A stretch of DNA of 64,000 nt, taken from Bradymonas sp963697525. Lineage in GTDB: Bacteria > Myxococcota_A > Bradymonadia > Bradymonadales > Bradymonadaceae. The notes beneath the pieces are model-generated. The model was given only the letters and a program-made list of their open reading frames with translations. It was not told the DNA's origin and made no database searches. The translations under genes and the position numbers were made by a program. Below are positions 17,132 to 25,891 of this stretch, one piece after another. The stretch lies in assembly GCA_963697525.1 (NCBI GenBank), contig OY969087.1, positions 3,534,001-3,598,000 of the forward strand, in the 5' to 3' direction. Positions within the stretch are counted from its first letter, which is position 1, and every line of letters starts with the position of its first letter.

Positions 17132-17920
17132 ATGAATTGCCAGGATTTTCAGCTCTTTGCGGACGCCTATGTCGACGGGGAATTTAGCGACCGGGAGAGA
17201 GCAGAAATCGAAGCGCACCTGCAGACGTGCCCGACGTGCCGAGCGCAGGCCGAGTCCAAATTCCGCTTCAAAGAGCAGTTCAAGAAAGTGGTGGGCGCCG
17301 AGGTTGCGCCCGAAGCGCTGCGCGCCCGCATCATGGAGGGCCTCGGCGAGGTCGACCGGGAGATGCGCCGCGAGCGGCGCCGCAACAGCCCGATGCTGCG
17401 CGTCGCGATGGTCGCCGCCCCGTTGGCCGCCTCCGTCGCCTTGATGGCGCTGTTTTTGCCCGAGTTGACCGTCATGCCCGCCTCCAGCGAGCAGCTTCCG
17501 GTCATCCAGAACACCGTCGACTGGCATAAGGGCAACTTCCCCATCGAGGTCACCGGGCCCAAGCCGCGCGAGGTGGCCCGCTGGTTCCGCGGCAAGGTGG
17601 ACTTCCCGGTGCGCCTTCCCACATTCCACAATAGCCACGTGCACCTGGTCGGCGGACGCATCGCCCAGATCAAGAACCACCGGGCGGCCTACGCGCTGTA
17701 CGACGTCGACGGCGCCCGGCTGAGCGTGATGATGTTCCACGGCAACGACTTCAAGGTCCCCAGCGACAAGATCCGCAAGATCGGCAAGCGCGACGTCGCC
17801 GTGCTCAACGACGACGGCTACGAGGTCGCCGTGCTCGAAGACGGCGGGATCACCTACACCATGACCAGCGACCTCCCCGAAGACGAGATGCTCGAGTTGG
17901 TCAAGTCCGCCATCCAATAG
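17132..17920 (+). CDS. Zinc-binding anti-sigma factor with one membrane helix
   Basis: A 262-residue protein. The N-terminal zinc anti-sigma motif is Cys3 ... His29-LQT-Cys33-PT-Cys36 (HxxxCxxC), which can bind zinc and the sigma factor and respond to thiol oxidation. One TM helix lies at about 88-112 (LRVAMVAAPLAASVALMALF). The periplasmic domain has a conserved-looking IEVTGPKPREVARWFRGK segment followed by a compact beta-rich part ending at the C-terminus; I do not know its ligand. A GGAGAAGGA ribosome site precedes ATG 17132. It is expected to hold the preceding sigma factor at the membrane. Confidence 0.88.
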   Translation: MNCQDFQLFADAYVDGEFSDRERAEIEAHLQTCPTCRAQAESKFRFKEQFKKVVGAEVAPEALRARIMEGLGEVDREMRRERRRNSPMLRVAMVAAPLAASVALMALFLPELTVMPASSEQLPVIQNTVDWHKGNFPIEVTGPKPREVARWFRGKVDFPVRLPTFHNSHVHLVGGRIAQIKNHRAAYALYDVDGARLSVMMFHGNDFKVPSDKIRKIGKRDVAVLNDDGYEVAVLEDGGITYTMTSDLPEDEMLELVKSAIQ

Positions 17921-18005
17921 CGAAACGACGAGCACACGCCTTGCCTCACTGAGGCTTTGGCGCTACGACTAACGGCATCGAGCACTGATCCTTCCAGGAG
18001 CTTCG

Positions 18006-18915
18006 ATGCCGGCACCACATTATCGTGACATCAAGGTGGGGGTCATCATCGACCCGCCATTGGCTGACGAGGTCGACGCCCACGTCTGGGCCGATGCGAT
18101 GTATCTGCGCCGCGGCGCCGGTGAGAGCACCGCCCATGCGCTGGGACGCTTTCTGGACGGCGCGGTCGACCTGGTGGTCGTCGCCGGCGGCGATGCGCTG
18201 CTCGGCGAGGTCGTCAGCATCCACCGACGCGAGTTTCGACAGCATCCCACCGCGCTGCGTCTGTTCGCGGTGCGCGCGGGCAACGTGCACACCGTGGCGC
18301 ACACGCTGGACGCCCCCGACTTTACCCCCCGCACATTTCGCCGACTCAAAAGAGCGTTGATCGACGGCAAATTGCAGCGACGGCTCGTGCCCACCTTGAA
18401 GGTGTCGTCGTCGGCGCGGCCGGCGGCGCACTACGGATTTTCGTTCGGCGCTGGGCTTTTCTATCGACTCTTCGAGGCCTATCATCGAGCCGGCGCCTCG
18501 GCGGTGGGTGCGCTCGCCACGACGTTGGGCGGAGTCGCTCGCCAGGCGTTGATCGACGGCGGCCAGGCGCTCGAGCCGGTGCGCGCCCGCGTGACGCTCG
18601 ATGGCCGACCCGTGCGCCGAGCAGGTCGGCTATGTACTGGCGAGCAGCCTGGAGCGCTCGTGGCTGGGCCTGGACATGACCCGCCAGAAGATGGGCGTGC
18701 GCCTGGGTGACTCCGGCAAGGAGTTGCTCGGCGAGGTCGCCCGCAGCCGCGCGCTGCCGCGATTCGTGCGCCCACGCGGCCACGTGCAGGCCTTCGAACG
18801 CCTGCACATCGACTGGTCGGCGGGCTACGTGCTCGACGGCGAGCTTTTCGAGCCCGCGCGACCCTACGTCGTGCAAGTCAAACAGGGACCGGTGGCCCAT
18901 TTTGCCACCCTCTGA
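18006..18915 (+). pseudogene. Frameshifted diacylglycerol/lipid kinase-like gene
   Basis: Two overlapping frames make one gene. Frame 1 (18006-about 18611) gives the N-terminal part with VAGGDALLGEV near 60 (in place of GGDGTLNEV) and FAVRAGNVHTVAHTL near 86 (in place of the GTANDFA segment). Frame 2 (from about 18613 to 18915) continues with EQVGYVLASSLERSWLGLDM and ends with YVVQVKQGPVAHFATL, the usual C-terminal strand pattern. The joined product would have about 303 residues, the family's length. The +1 shift falls at CCC-G (18609-18612). It may be a genuine mutation, a sequencing error or, less likely, a translational frameshift. The GGDG motif is itself changed to GGDA. Confidence 0.6.
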
Positions 18916-18940
18916 CCCATCGAGATTAGGACCAAAACAG

Positions 18941-19960
18941 ATGGCACATATCGAGTTCAAGCCCCCCAGCGATTTCGTCGCCGCCGACGGCGGCGGTGGC
19001 GGTAAGTCCAGCGTGTGGAAGTGGGTGGGGATTGGCTGCGGCGGTTTGGTGCTCGTGGTGGGCATCTTCATGGCGCTGGGCGCCTGGAAGACGGTGTCGT
19101 GTTGCAGCAAGGCGGTGGACTCGGCGCGCCAGAGCGCCAAGGCGAGCAAGTTTGGCCTGCAGGCCGCCCAGCAATTTGCGACCGGCAACGTCGAGGCCAT
19201 GCGCGCGGCGATGTCCGACGAGGCGGCCACCCAATGGCCCGCCGACCGGTTGACGTCCGCACACGACAACTACGCCGCCTTCCTTGGCCACTCCAAGGGG
19301 CGGGTGGGCGGCATGCATTTCCAGCAGCGCTCGCTCGACGCGCCGCTGCATCTGACGATGACGGTGGCGTTTGCCCAGCCGGCGGGCACCGAGCAGCTCG
19401 CCGTGATCATGGATATCTTGAGCAAGGGCAAGGGCAAGACCCAGCACTTCGTCATCGACTCGCTGAGCTTCGACAAGCGGCCGCGCGAAATAAGATCGGA
19501 GCCGCCGGCTGTTGAGGTGCGTGCGTTCCACGACGCGCTGGACAGCGGCGACTATAAGGCCGCCTACCGAACGATGAGCGCGGCGTTCGCCAAGCAGAGT
19601 GACCAGGCCGCGTTTCGCCACTTCGTCCAGGAGCAACAGCCGGTGTTTCGCCACGGCGACGTCCACGTGGCCTCCATCGAATACAACGGCATGCGCGCGC
19701 GCCTCATCGCCAGGCTGAGCGGCGAGGGCGGCAAGCATGCCCAGGTGGAATACCTGATGGTACGCCGGCCCGGGCCCATCCCGTTGTGGCGCATCGAGGC
19801 GATCACCCCGTCGTACGACACCGCGCCCGCCAAAGGCGCCTCCCCCGACGCCGGGACGGCCGGTGTAGGCGAGGCCAAATCCGCGGGCGAAAAAACGGCG
19901 CCCAAAGGCGCCCCATCGAAGCGCAAGGAATCGGTTAAGATACCGAAAAATCAGAAATAA
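18941..19960 (+). CDS. Single-TM protein with two NTF2/DUF4864-like halves
   Basis: A 339-residue protein. A Gly-rich head leads to one TM helix (WVGIGCGGLVLVVGIFMALG, about 27-46), then two repeats of an alpha+beta domain. Repeat 1 is about 65-175 (AAQQFATGNVEAMRAAM). Repeat 2 is about 185-300 (VRAFHDALDSGDYKAAYRTM) and resembles the NTF2-like DUF4864/DUF3887 fold. The end is a Lys/Ala-rich tail. Head and helix look like those of the protein at 8874. Function unknown; extracytoplasmic binding is a guess. It starts 25 bases after the lipid-kinase-like gene. Confidence 0.62.
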   Translation: MAHIEFKPPSDFVAADGGGGGKSSVWKWVGIGCGGLVLVVGIFMALGAWKTVSCCSKAVDSARQSAKASKFGLQAAQQFATGNVEAMRAAMSDEAATQWPADRLTSAHDNYAAFLGHSKGRVGGMHFQQRSLDAPLHLTMTVAFAQPAGTEQLAVIMDILSKGKGKTQHFVIDSLSFDKRPREIRSEPPAVEVRAFHDALDSGDYKAAYRTMSAAFAKQSDQAAFRHFVQEQQPVFRHGDVHVASIEYNGMRARLIARLSGEGGKHAQVEYLMVRRPGPIPLWRIEAITPSYDTAPAKGASPDAGTAGVGEAKSAGEKTAPKGAPSKRKESVKIPKNQK

Positions 19961-20070
19961 CCTTGATCATTTGTCGTCGCGCAATTTTGGGCGTAGACTG
20001 CCGGTCAAAGTAGGAGCTGCCCCGGTTGAGGAGTGGCATCGCAACACGCCGAACCAAGGAACTTTAAGAA

Positions 20071-21426
20071 ATGTCCAGTGAAGAAGCCGTACAAGAAGCA
20101 GGAGCCGCCAAATCCGCCAGTGATCTCGAGGACGCCAAAGAGGTCGTCCTAGCCGAGCCTGAAGAGGGCGGAGGGGCGCAATTCTACCGTACCCACCAAG
20201 CTCAGGTCGCTCGAGCGGTCTCCGAGATCGGGCTGCAGGACCACGTTCGCCTGATCCTCAGCGAGCCCAAAAACGAGATCATCGTCAACTTCCCGGTGCG
20301 CATGGATAACGGGCGGTTCAAGCTGTTCACCGGCTACCGCATCCAGCACAACAACATCCTGGGGCCGTATAAGGGTGGGATTCGCTACCACCACGACGTC
20401 ACCCTCGAGGAGGTCAAGGCGTTGGCCTCGGTGATGACCTATAAATGTGCCCTGTTGGAGGTGCCGTTTGGCGGCGCCAAGGGCGGCATCCGGATGTCGC
20501 CCAACTCGCATTCGCGCCACGAGTTGGAGAATATCACCCGCCGCTTCGTGCATGACCTGGGCAACAATATCGGGCCGGAGTACGACATCCCGGCGCCGGA
20601 CGTGGGGACCAACAGCCAGATCATGGTCTGGATGATGGACACCTACATGAATATGCACAACCAGATCGATAAAAACGCCCAGAAGCGCATCGTCACCGGC
20701 AAGTCGCTGGCCTCCGGGGGCAGCCGGGGCCGCGAGAAGGCCACCGGCCAGGGCGTGGTGTACTGCATCCAGGAATGGGCCGACGAGCGCGGTTTCCGCC
20801 TCGACGGTTGCAACTATATTCTGCAGGGCTTCGGCAATGTGGGCAGCCACGCCGCTCAGATCATGAGCCGGCTGGGCGCGGTGCTCGTGGGCGTGCAGGA
20901 TCACACCGGCAGCATCTACAACCCCCAGGGCATCTACCCGCGCAAGCTCATCGACCACGTCAATAAAGAGGGCGGCATCCGCGGCTACGCCGGCGCCGAC
21001 CCCATTGACGGCGACGAGTTCTGGGGTGTCGACTGCGATATCTGCATCCCGGCGGCGCTCGAGCTGCAGATCACCGAGGAGGTGGCCAAGAAGCTCAAGT
21101 GCAAGCTGGTCGTGGAGGCGGCCAACGGACCGACGACTCTGCCCGGGGAGGAGGTTCTCAAGAAGAAGGGCATCGAGGTCATCCCCGACGTCATGGCCAA
21201 CGCCGGCGGCGTGGTGGTCTCGTACTTCGAGTGGATCCAGAACAAGCGCTCGGAGTCCTGGCAGCTCGAGGAGGTCGACAGCCGGTTGCTGTTCATGATG
21301 AAGCGCGCCTACCACGAGATGCGCGCCTTCGCCCGTGAGCATGGCACCGACAACCGCACCGCCTCCATTGCCGTGGCGCTCAACCGGCTCAACGCGGTGT
21401 ACACCGAACGAGGAGTCTTCCCGTAA
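20071..21426 (+). CDS. gdhA: Glutamate dehydrogenase (Glu/Leu/Phe/Val dehydrogenase family)
   Basis: A 451-residue enzyme. NNILGPYKGGIRYHHDVTLE near 93 and KCALLEVPFGGAKGGIRM near 127 carry the substrate-binding and catalytic lysines. YILQGFGNVGSHAAQI near 250 is the dinucleotide-binding fold, and LVVEAANGPTT near 350 completes the signature. The N-terminal 30 residues are a variable extension. It converts glutamate to 2-oxoglutarate plus ammonia. The stop overlaps the hydantoinase A start (taATG), so it leads a three-gene operon. Amino-acid catabolism together with ald at 14945 is plausible. Confidence 0.94.
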   Translation: MSSEEAVQEAGAAKSASDLEDAKEVVLAEPEEGGGAQFYRTHQAQVARAVSEIGLQDHVRLILSEPKNEIIVNFPVRMDNGRFKLFTGYRIQHNNILGPYKGGIRYHHDVTLEEVKALASVMTYKCALLEVPFGGAKGGIRMSPNSHSRHELENITRRFVHDLGNNIGPEYDIPAPDVGTNSQIMVWMMDTYMNMHNQIDKNAQKRIVTGKSLASGGSRGREKATGQGVVYCIQEWADERGFRLDGCNYILQGFGNVGSHAAQIMSRLGAVLVGVQDHTGSIYNPQGIYPRKLIDHVNKEGGIRGYAGADPIDGDEFWGVDCDICIPAALELQITEEVAKKLKCKLVVEAANGPTTLPGEEVLKKKGIEVIPDVMANAGGVVVSYFEWIQNKRSESWQLEEVDSRLLFMMKRAYHEMRAFAREHGTDNRTASIAVALNRLNAVYTERGVFP

Positions 21427-23483
21427 TGACCGAACCCGGCCCGTCGGAGTCGTTGATTGGCGTCGATACTGGTGGCACGTTCACCGACGTCATCCTACGC
21501 GAGTCCACGGGCCGGGTGCGCGTTCACAAACTCCTGTCGACGCCGTCCGATCCCTCCCAGGCCATCGCCGACGGCGTGGCCCGCGTGCGCGCGGGCAACC
21601 CACCCCACATCGTTCACGGCACGACCGTCGCCACCAACGCGCTGCTCGAGCGCCAGGGCGCCCGCGTGGCGTTCGTGACCACGGCCGGCTTCGAGGACGT
21701 GCTCGCGCTGCGCCGCCAGAACCGCCCCGAGCTGTACAAGTTCCACATCGAGCTGCCCGCGCCGCTGGTCGCGGCGGCCGACTGCTTCGGGGTGTCCGAG
21801 CGGCTGGCCTACGACGGAGACGTGCTCGAGGCGCTCGATGAGCGCGCCCTCGACGACCTCGTCGCCAGGCTGGTCGACGAGCCGTTCGACGCAGTCAGCG
21901 TCTGCCTTCTGCACGCCTATGCCAATCCCGCCCACGAACGCCGCGTCGGCCAGGCGATCCGCGAGGCGCTGCCCGAGGCCCACGTCTCGCTCAGCCACGA
22001 GATCTTGCGCGAATTTCGCGAATACGAGCGCGCCTCGACGACCGCGGTCAACGCCTTTGTCGGCCCGGTCATGGCGCACTACCTGACCGCGCTGCGACGC
22101 CGCGTGGACGCCGGGCGCATCGAGATCTTGCAGTCCAGCGGCGGGCGCTGCGAGCTGGACTATGCCGCCCGCTTCCCGGTGCACACGGTGCTGTCGGGCC
22201 CCGCAGGCGGGGTGGTGGGCGCGCTGTCGGCGGCGCGTGAGGTCGACATCGAGCGCATCATCACCTTCGACATGGGTGGGACCTCCACCGATGTCAGCTT
22301 ATGCGACGGGGACGTCCTGCTGACCAGCGAGGCGGAGATCGGCGGGCTGCCCATCCACGTGCCCGTCATCGACATCCACACCGTGGGCGCCGGCGGGGGC
22401 TCGATCGCCTACGCCGACCCGGGCGGAGCGCTTCGGGTGGGGCCCAGGAGCGCGGGGGCCGATCCCGGCCCAGCGTGCTACGGGCGTGGGGGGCAGGAGC
22501 CGGCGGTCACCGACGCCCATGTGTTTCTGGGGCGGGTGCGCCCCGATCGCTTCCTGGGCGGCGACATGAACCTGTCCCCGCAGGCCTCGCGAGCGGCCAT
22601 CGAGCGCCTGGCGCACACGCTGGGGCTCGGGGCCGAGGAGACCGCCCACGGCGTGCTGGACGTCGCCGACGCCACCATGGTGCGCGCCATCAAGGTGATC
22701 TCGCTGGAGAAGGGCTACGACCCCCGTGAGTTTTGCCTGGTCGCCTTTGGCGGCGCCGGCGGTATGCACGCCTGCCGATTGGCGGCGACGTTGGATATCC
22801 CGCGGGTGCTCGTGCCCCGAACCCCGGGGCTGCTGTCGGCCTACGGGATGCTCAACGCCGACTCGCAGCGCCTGTACGGACGCTCGCTTTTGCGCCCGCT
22901 GGCGCAATTTGTCGACGGGGGCGACGCCGTCGAACAGATGCGCGACGAGCTCGCCGCGCTCGCCGAGCGCGCCCGGGTCGATCTGACGGGCGACGAGGCC
23001 TCTGCCGGGGTCGAGTTGGAGTGGTCGCTCGACCTTCGCTACCAGGGGCAGAGCTTCGAGATCGGCGTGCCCGTGGACTGGTCGGCCGGCTCCGACGTGC
23101 TGGGCGACCCCACCGAGGAGTTCGAGCGGCGTCACGAACGCCTGTACGGCTATCGCGCCGAGGGCCGTCCCGTCGAGCTGGTCACACTGCGGCTTCGAGC
23201 CTACGTGCCCGCGGCGCACCCGCCGCTGGGCGAGGTGCAGGTCGCGGGCGCCGACGCCGAGGCTCTGGCCGAGCGCACGCGCGCCGAGGTGGGCTTCAAG
23301 CAGGGGACGTTTTCGACGCCCATCGTCGCGCGTCCGCAGCTCGACGAGGGCGAGGCCTTCGACGGGCCGGCGGTCATCACCGAGTATAGCGGTACGACCG
23401 TCGTGCCGCCCGGCTGGCGCGTCCAGGTCACCTGCGGCCACCTGCTGCTGACCCATCTCGAGCAGGCCGAGGAGGGGCGATGA
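21426..23483 (+). CDS. hyuA: Hydantoinase/oxoprolinase subunit A
   Basis: A 685-residue protein with the ATPase-type start GVDTGGTFTDVI at 8-19, then FDMGGTSTDVSLCDGD near 280 and GAGGGSIAYAD near 321, which match the HyuA/5-oxoprolinase A actin-like ATPase fold. It cleaves cyclic amides (5-oxo-L-proline or N-methylhydantoin) with ATP, together with subunit B encoded next. Start and stop overlap both neighbours (1-base overlap with gdhA, ATGA with hyuB), so the three products are expected together. 5-oxoproline is the more likely substrate because glutamate dehydrogenase is upstream. Confidence 0.9.
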   Translation: MTEPGPSESLIGVDTGGTFTDVILRESTGRVRVHKLLSTPSDPSQAIADGVARVRAGNPPHIVHGTTVATNALLERQGARVAFVTTAGFEDVLALRRQNRPELYKFHIELPAPLVAAADCFGVSERLAYDGDVLEALDERALDDLVARLVDEPFDAVSVCLLHAYANPAHERRVGQAIREALPEAHVSLSHEILREFREYERASTTAVNAFVGPVMAHYLTALRRRVDAGRIEILQSSGGRCELDYAARFPVHTVLSGPAGGVVGALSAAREVDIERIITFDMGGTSTDVSLCDGDVLLTSEAEIGGLPIHVPVIDIHTVGAGGGSIAYADPGGALRVGPRSAGADPGPACYGRGGQEPAVTDAHVFLGRVRPDRFLGGDMNLSPQASRAAIERLAHTLGLGAEETAHGVLDVADATMVRAIKVISLEKGYDPREFCLVAFGGAGGMHACRLAATLDIPRVLVPRTPGLLSAYGMLNADSQRLYGRSLLRPLAQFVDGGDAVEQMRDELAALAERARVDLTGDEASAGVELEWSLDLRYQGQSFEIGVPVDWSAGSDVLGDPTEEFERRHERLYGYRAEGRPVELVTLRLRAYVPAAHPPLGEVQVAGADAEALAERTRAEVGFKQGTFSTPIVARPQLDEGEAFDGPAVITEYSGTTVVPPGWRVQVTCGHLLLTHLEQAEEGR

Positions 23484-25021
23484 ACGCCATCGAGCTGGAG
23501 ATTTTTCGGCATCTCTTCGCCTCCATCGCCGAGGAGATGGGCGTGGCGCTGATGCGCTCGGCGTTTTCGCCCAATATCAAGGAGCGGCGTGACTTCTCGT
23601 GCGCCATCTTCGACGCCTCCGGTGAGATGGTCGCCCAGGCGGCCCACATTCCGGTGCACCTTGGGTCGACGCCGCTGTCGGTGCGCGCGGCCATCGACGC
23701 CGTCGACATGGGGCCGGGCGACCACGTCGTGCTCAACGACCCGTACGCCGGCGGCACCCATCTTCCCGACATCACGGTGGTCTCCCCGGTGTTCGACGCG
23801 TCGGGAGCGGTGCGGTTTTACGTGGCCAACCGCGCCCACCACGCCGACGTCGGCGGGATCACCCCCGGCAGCCTGCCGCTGTCGCGCCATATCGACGAGG
23901 AGGGCGTGCGCCTGGCGCCGACGCCGTGGAGCCGCGAGCTGGAGGACCACATCGCCTCGGAGAGCCGCACGCCTCAGGAGCGCCGCGGCGACCTGCGCGC
24001 GCAGATCGCGGCCAATTTGCGCGGGCGTCAGCGCCTCGTCGAGCAGCTCGAACGGCGCGGTGAGGAGGTCTATCGGGCGTCGCAGGCCCTGCAGGACTAC
24101 AGCGCGCGGTTCATGCGCCGCATCATCGGCGAGTTTCCCGACGGCGAGTGGCGCTTCGAGGACGTGCTCGACGACGACGGGCAGGGAAACGGGCCGCTGA
24201 CCATTCGCTGCCGGCTCGCCATCGACGGTGAGCACGCCGTGGTCGATTTTACGGGGACCGACGCCCAGACCGACGGGCCGGTCAACGTGCCCCGGGCGGT
24301 GACGCTATCGGCGGTGCTGTACGTGTTTCGCTGCCTGGCGCCGCCCGAGCTTCCGTCCAACGGCGGTTATATGCGCTGCGTGGAGGTGGTCACCGAGCCG
24401 CAGACGCTGGTGGACGCGCGGTACCCGGCGCCGGTGGCGGTGGGCAATGTCGAGACCAGCCAGCGCATCACCGACACGGTCATCGGCGCCTTCGCCCAGG
24501 CGATGCCCGGGCGCATGCCGGCGGCGTCGTGCGGCTCGATGAATAACGTGATGATCGGCGGGATGGACCCGCGCGGCCCCGCGCCGCAGCCGTTCGCCTA
24601 CTACGAGACCATCGCCGGGGGCAGCGGGGCGGGGCGCGACTTCGACGGCGCCAGCGCGGTGCACACCCACATGACCAATACGCTCAATACCCCGGTGGAG
24701 GCGCTCGAGCACGCCTACCCGTTTCGCGTGGCCGCTTACCGGGTGCGCCGGGGATCGGGGGGCGACGGGCTGCATCACGGCGGCGACGGGGTCGTACGTG
24801 TCTATGCGTTCGACTCGCCGGCGACGGTCACGTTGATGACCGAGCGGCGCGACCACGCCCCCTGGGGCCTCGCCGGCGGCGATGACGCCCAGAAGGGTCA
24901 AAATGTGCTGGTACGCGACGGGGAAGAGACGCGACTGGCCAATAAATGCACCGTGGAGGTCCGGCCGGGCGACACCATCATCATGAAGACGCCCGGCGGC
25001 GGCGGCTACGGGAAAGCCTGA
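23480..25021 (+). CDS. hyuB: Hydantoinase/oxoprolinase subunit B
   Basis: A 513-residue protein. IEEMGVALMRSAFSPNIKERRDFSC at the start, HIPVHLGSTPLSV near 55, VVLNDPYAGGTHLPDIT near 82-98 and RAHHADVGG near 117 are HyuB-family hallmarks. SNGGYMR near 300 and the closing TPGGGGYG near 505 are also characteristic. It is the partner of HyuA in ATP-dependent opening of a cyclic amide ring. Translation is coupled to hyuA by ATGA overlap. A typical length and no gaps suggest a working enzyme. Confidence 0.9.
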   Translation: MNAIELEIFRHLFASIAEEMGVALMRSAFSPNIKERRDFSCAIFDASGEMVAQAAHIPVHLGSTPLSVRAAIDAVDMGPGDHVVLNDPYAGGTHLPDITVVSPVFDASGAVRFYVANRAHHADVGGITPGSLPLSRHIDEEGVRLAPTPWSRELEDHIASESRTPQERRGDLRAQIAANLRGRQRLVEQLERRGEEVYRASQALQDYSARFMRRIIGEFPDGEWRFEDVLDDDGQGNGPLTIRCRLAIDGEHAVVDFTGTDAQTDGPVNVPRAVTLSAVLYVFRCLAPPELPSNGGYMRCVEVVTEPQTLVDARYPAPVAVGNVETSQRITDTVIGAFAQAMPGRMPAASCGSMNNVMIGGMDPRGPAPQPFAYYETIAGGSGAGRDFDGASAVHTHMTNTLNTPVEALEHAYPFRVAAYRVRRGSGGDGLHHGGDGVVRVYAFDSPATVTLMTERRDHAPWGLAGGDDAQKGQNVLVRDGEETRLANKCTVEVRPGDTIIMKTPGGGGYGKA

Positions 25022-25027
25022 CCACGC

Positions 25028-25651
25028 TCAGTTCTTGGGGGTAAAGCGGAAGGGTTTGTTCACCAGGACGGTGCCCCCGCTGGGGCTGGGGAACAGCCAG
25101 CTTTTGGCCTCGCGCTCCATGCAGTGCAGCGCGGCGTGATCGGAGATGGCGTGGCTGCGCGCCTTGACCATGGTGGTGGCGCCACCGCGGCCCACGCGCA
25201 CCGTCAGGGTCACCTTGCCCTGCAGCATGGGATCGCGTTTGAGACCGCGCTCGTAGCATTTCTGCAGCGCGCCGCGGTGGTTGGCGAAGACCTGGTTGAC
25301 CCCGTGGACGTCGATCTTGCCGGTGTCCTTGGGCTGGGGGGCGCGTTTGACGTGCGGCCCGTCGACTTTTTTCTCTTCGCCCTCGAGCTCGGCGGTCATA
25401 AACCGCGCCTTGGTCACCCGGTCGAAGGCGACCTGGTCGCCCAGGACCTTGGCCTTTTTCTTGGCCTCGGCGAGCTCTTTGGCGTGGGTGTCTTCGGCGG
25501 CGTCCGGTTCAGCCTTGGCCGAAGCGTCGGCCTGGCCGGCGTCGGCGGACTTGGCTTGCTCGGAGTTGCACGACGAACAGGAGCTGCACGACGCCGAAAA
25601 GACCGTGGCGAGGACGAAGGCGATGAACAACGGACGGGACAGAGCTTTCAT
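25028..25651 (-). CDS. Lipoprotein with AgmX/PglI C-terminal domain
   Basis: A 207-residue precursor with a lipoprotein signal (FSASC, Cys22), followed by a Cys-, Ala- and Lys-rich linker to about residue 95. The C-terminal domain (about 110-207) contains GALQKCYERGLKRDP, GKVTLTVRVGRGGAT, and the closing SWLFPSPSGGTVLVNKPF. This is the AgmX/PglI C-terminal pattern from myxobacterial gliding and TonB-like proteins, with its paired Cys (in KCYE and HCME). It may bind an outer-membrane partner. It converges on hyuB with 6 bases between stops. Confidence 0.82.
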   Translation of the reverse strand: MKALSRPLFIAFVLATVFSASCSSCSSCNSEQAKSADAGQADASAKAEPDAAEDTHAKELAEAKKKAKVLGDQVAFDRVTKARFMTAELEGEEKKVDGPHVKRAPQPKDTGKIDVHGVNQVFANHRGALQKCYERGLKRDPMLQGKVTLTVRVGRGGATTMVKARSHAISDHAALHCMEREAKSWLFPSPSGGTVLVNKPFRFTPKN

Positions 25652-25891
25652 GCGATGATCTTTGAGACAACGACGTAGTTAGCTTCCCCCCGACCCGGCT
25701 AGACAGCCGTCTGGACAAGTGGGAAATCCCTTGGTTTTAGGGGCAGACCCCTCGATGAGGCCGGTGACCTCGCAGGCAGCGTACAATGCCTCGGTCGGTG
25801 TCGCAAGTTTTGCAAGCGAGCGCGGCTTGAAGGTTGGGCCGCGATGTGATTAGTCGTGAAGCGTTCAGCGACTTCGAGGAGCCAACGCATT

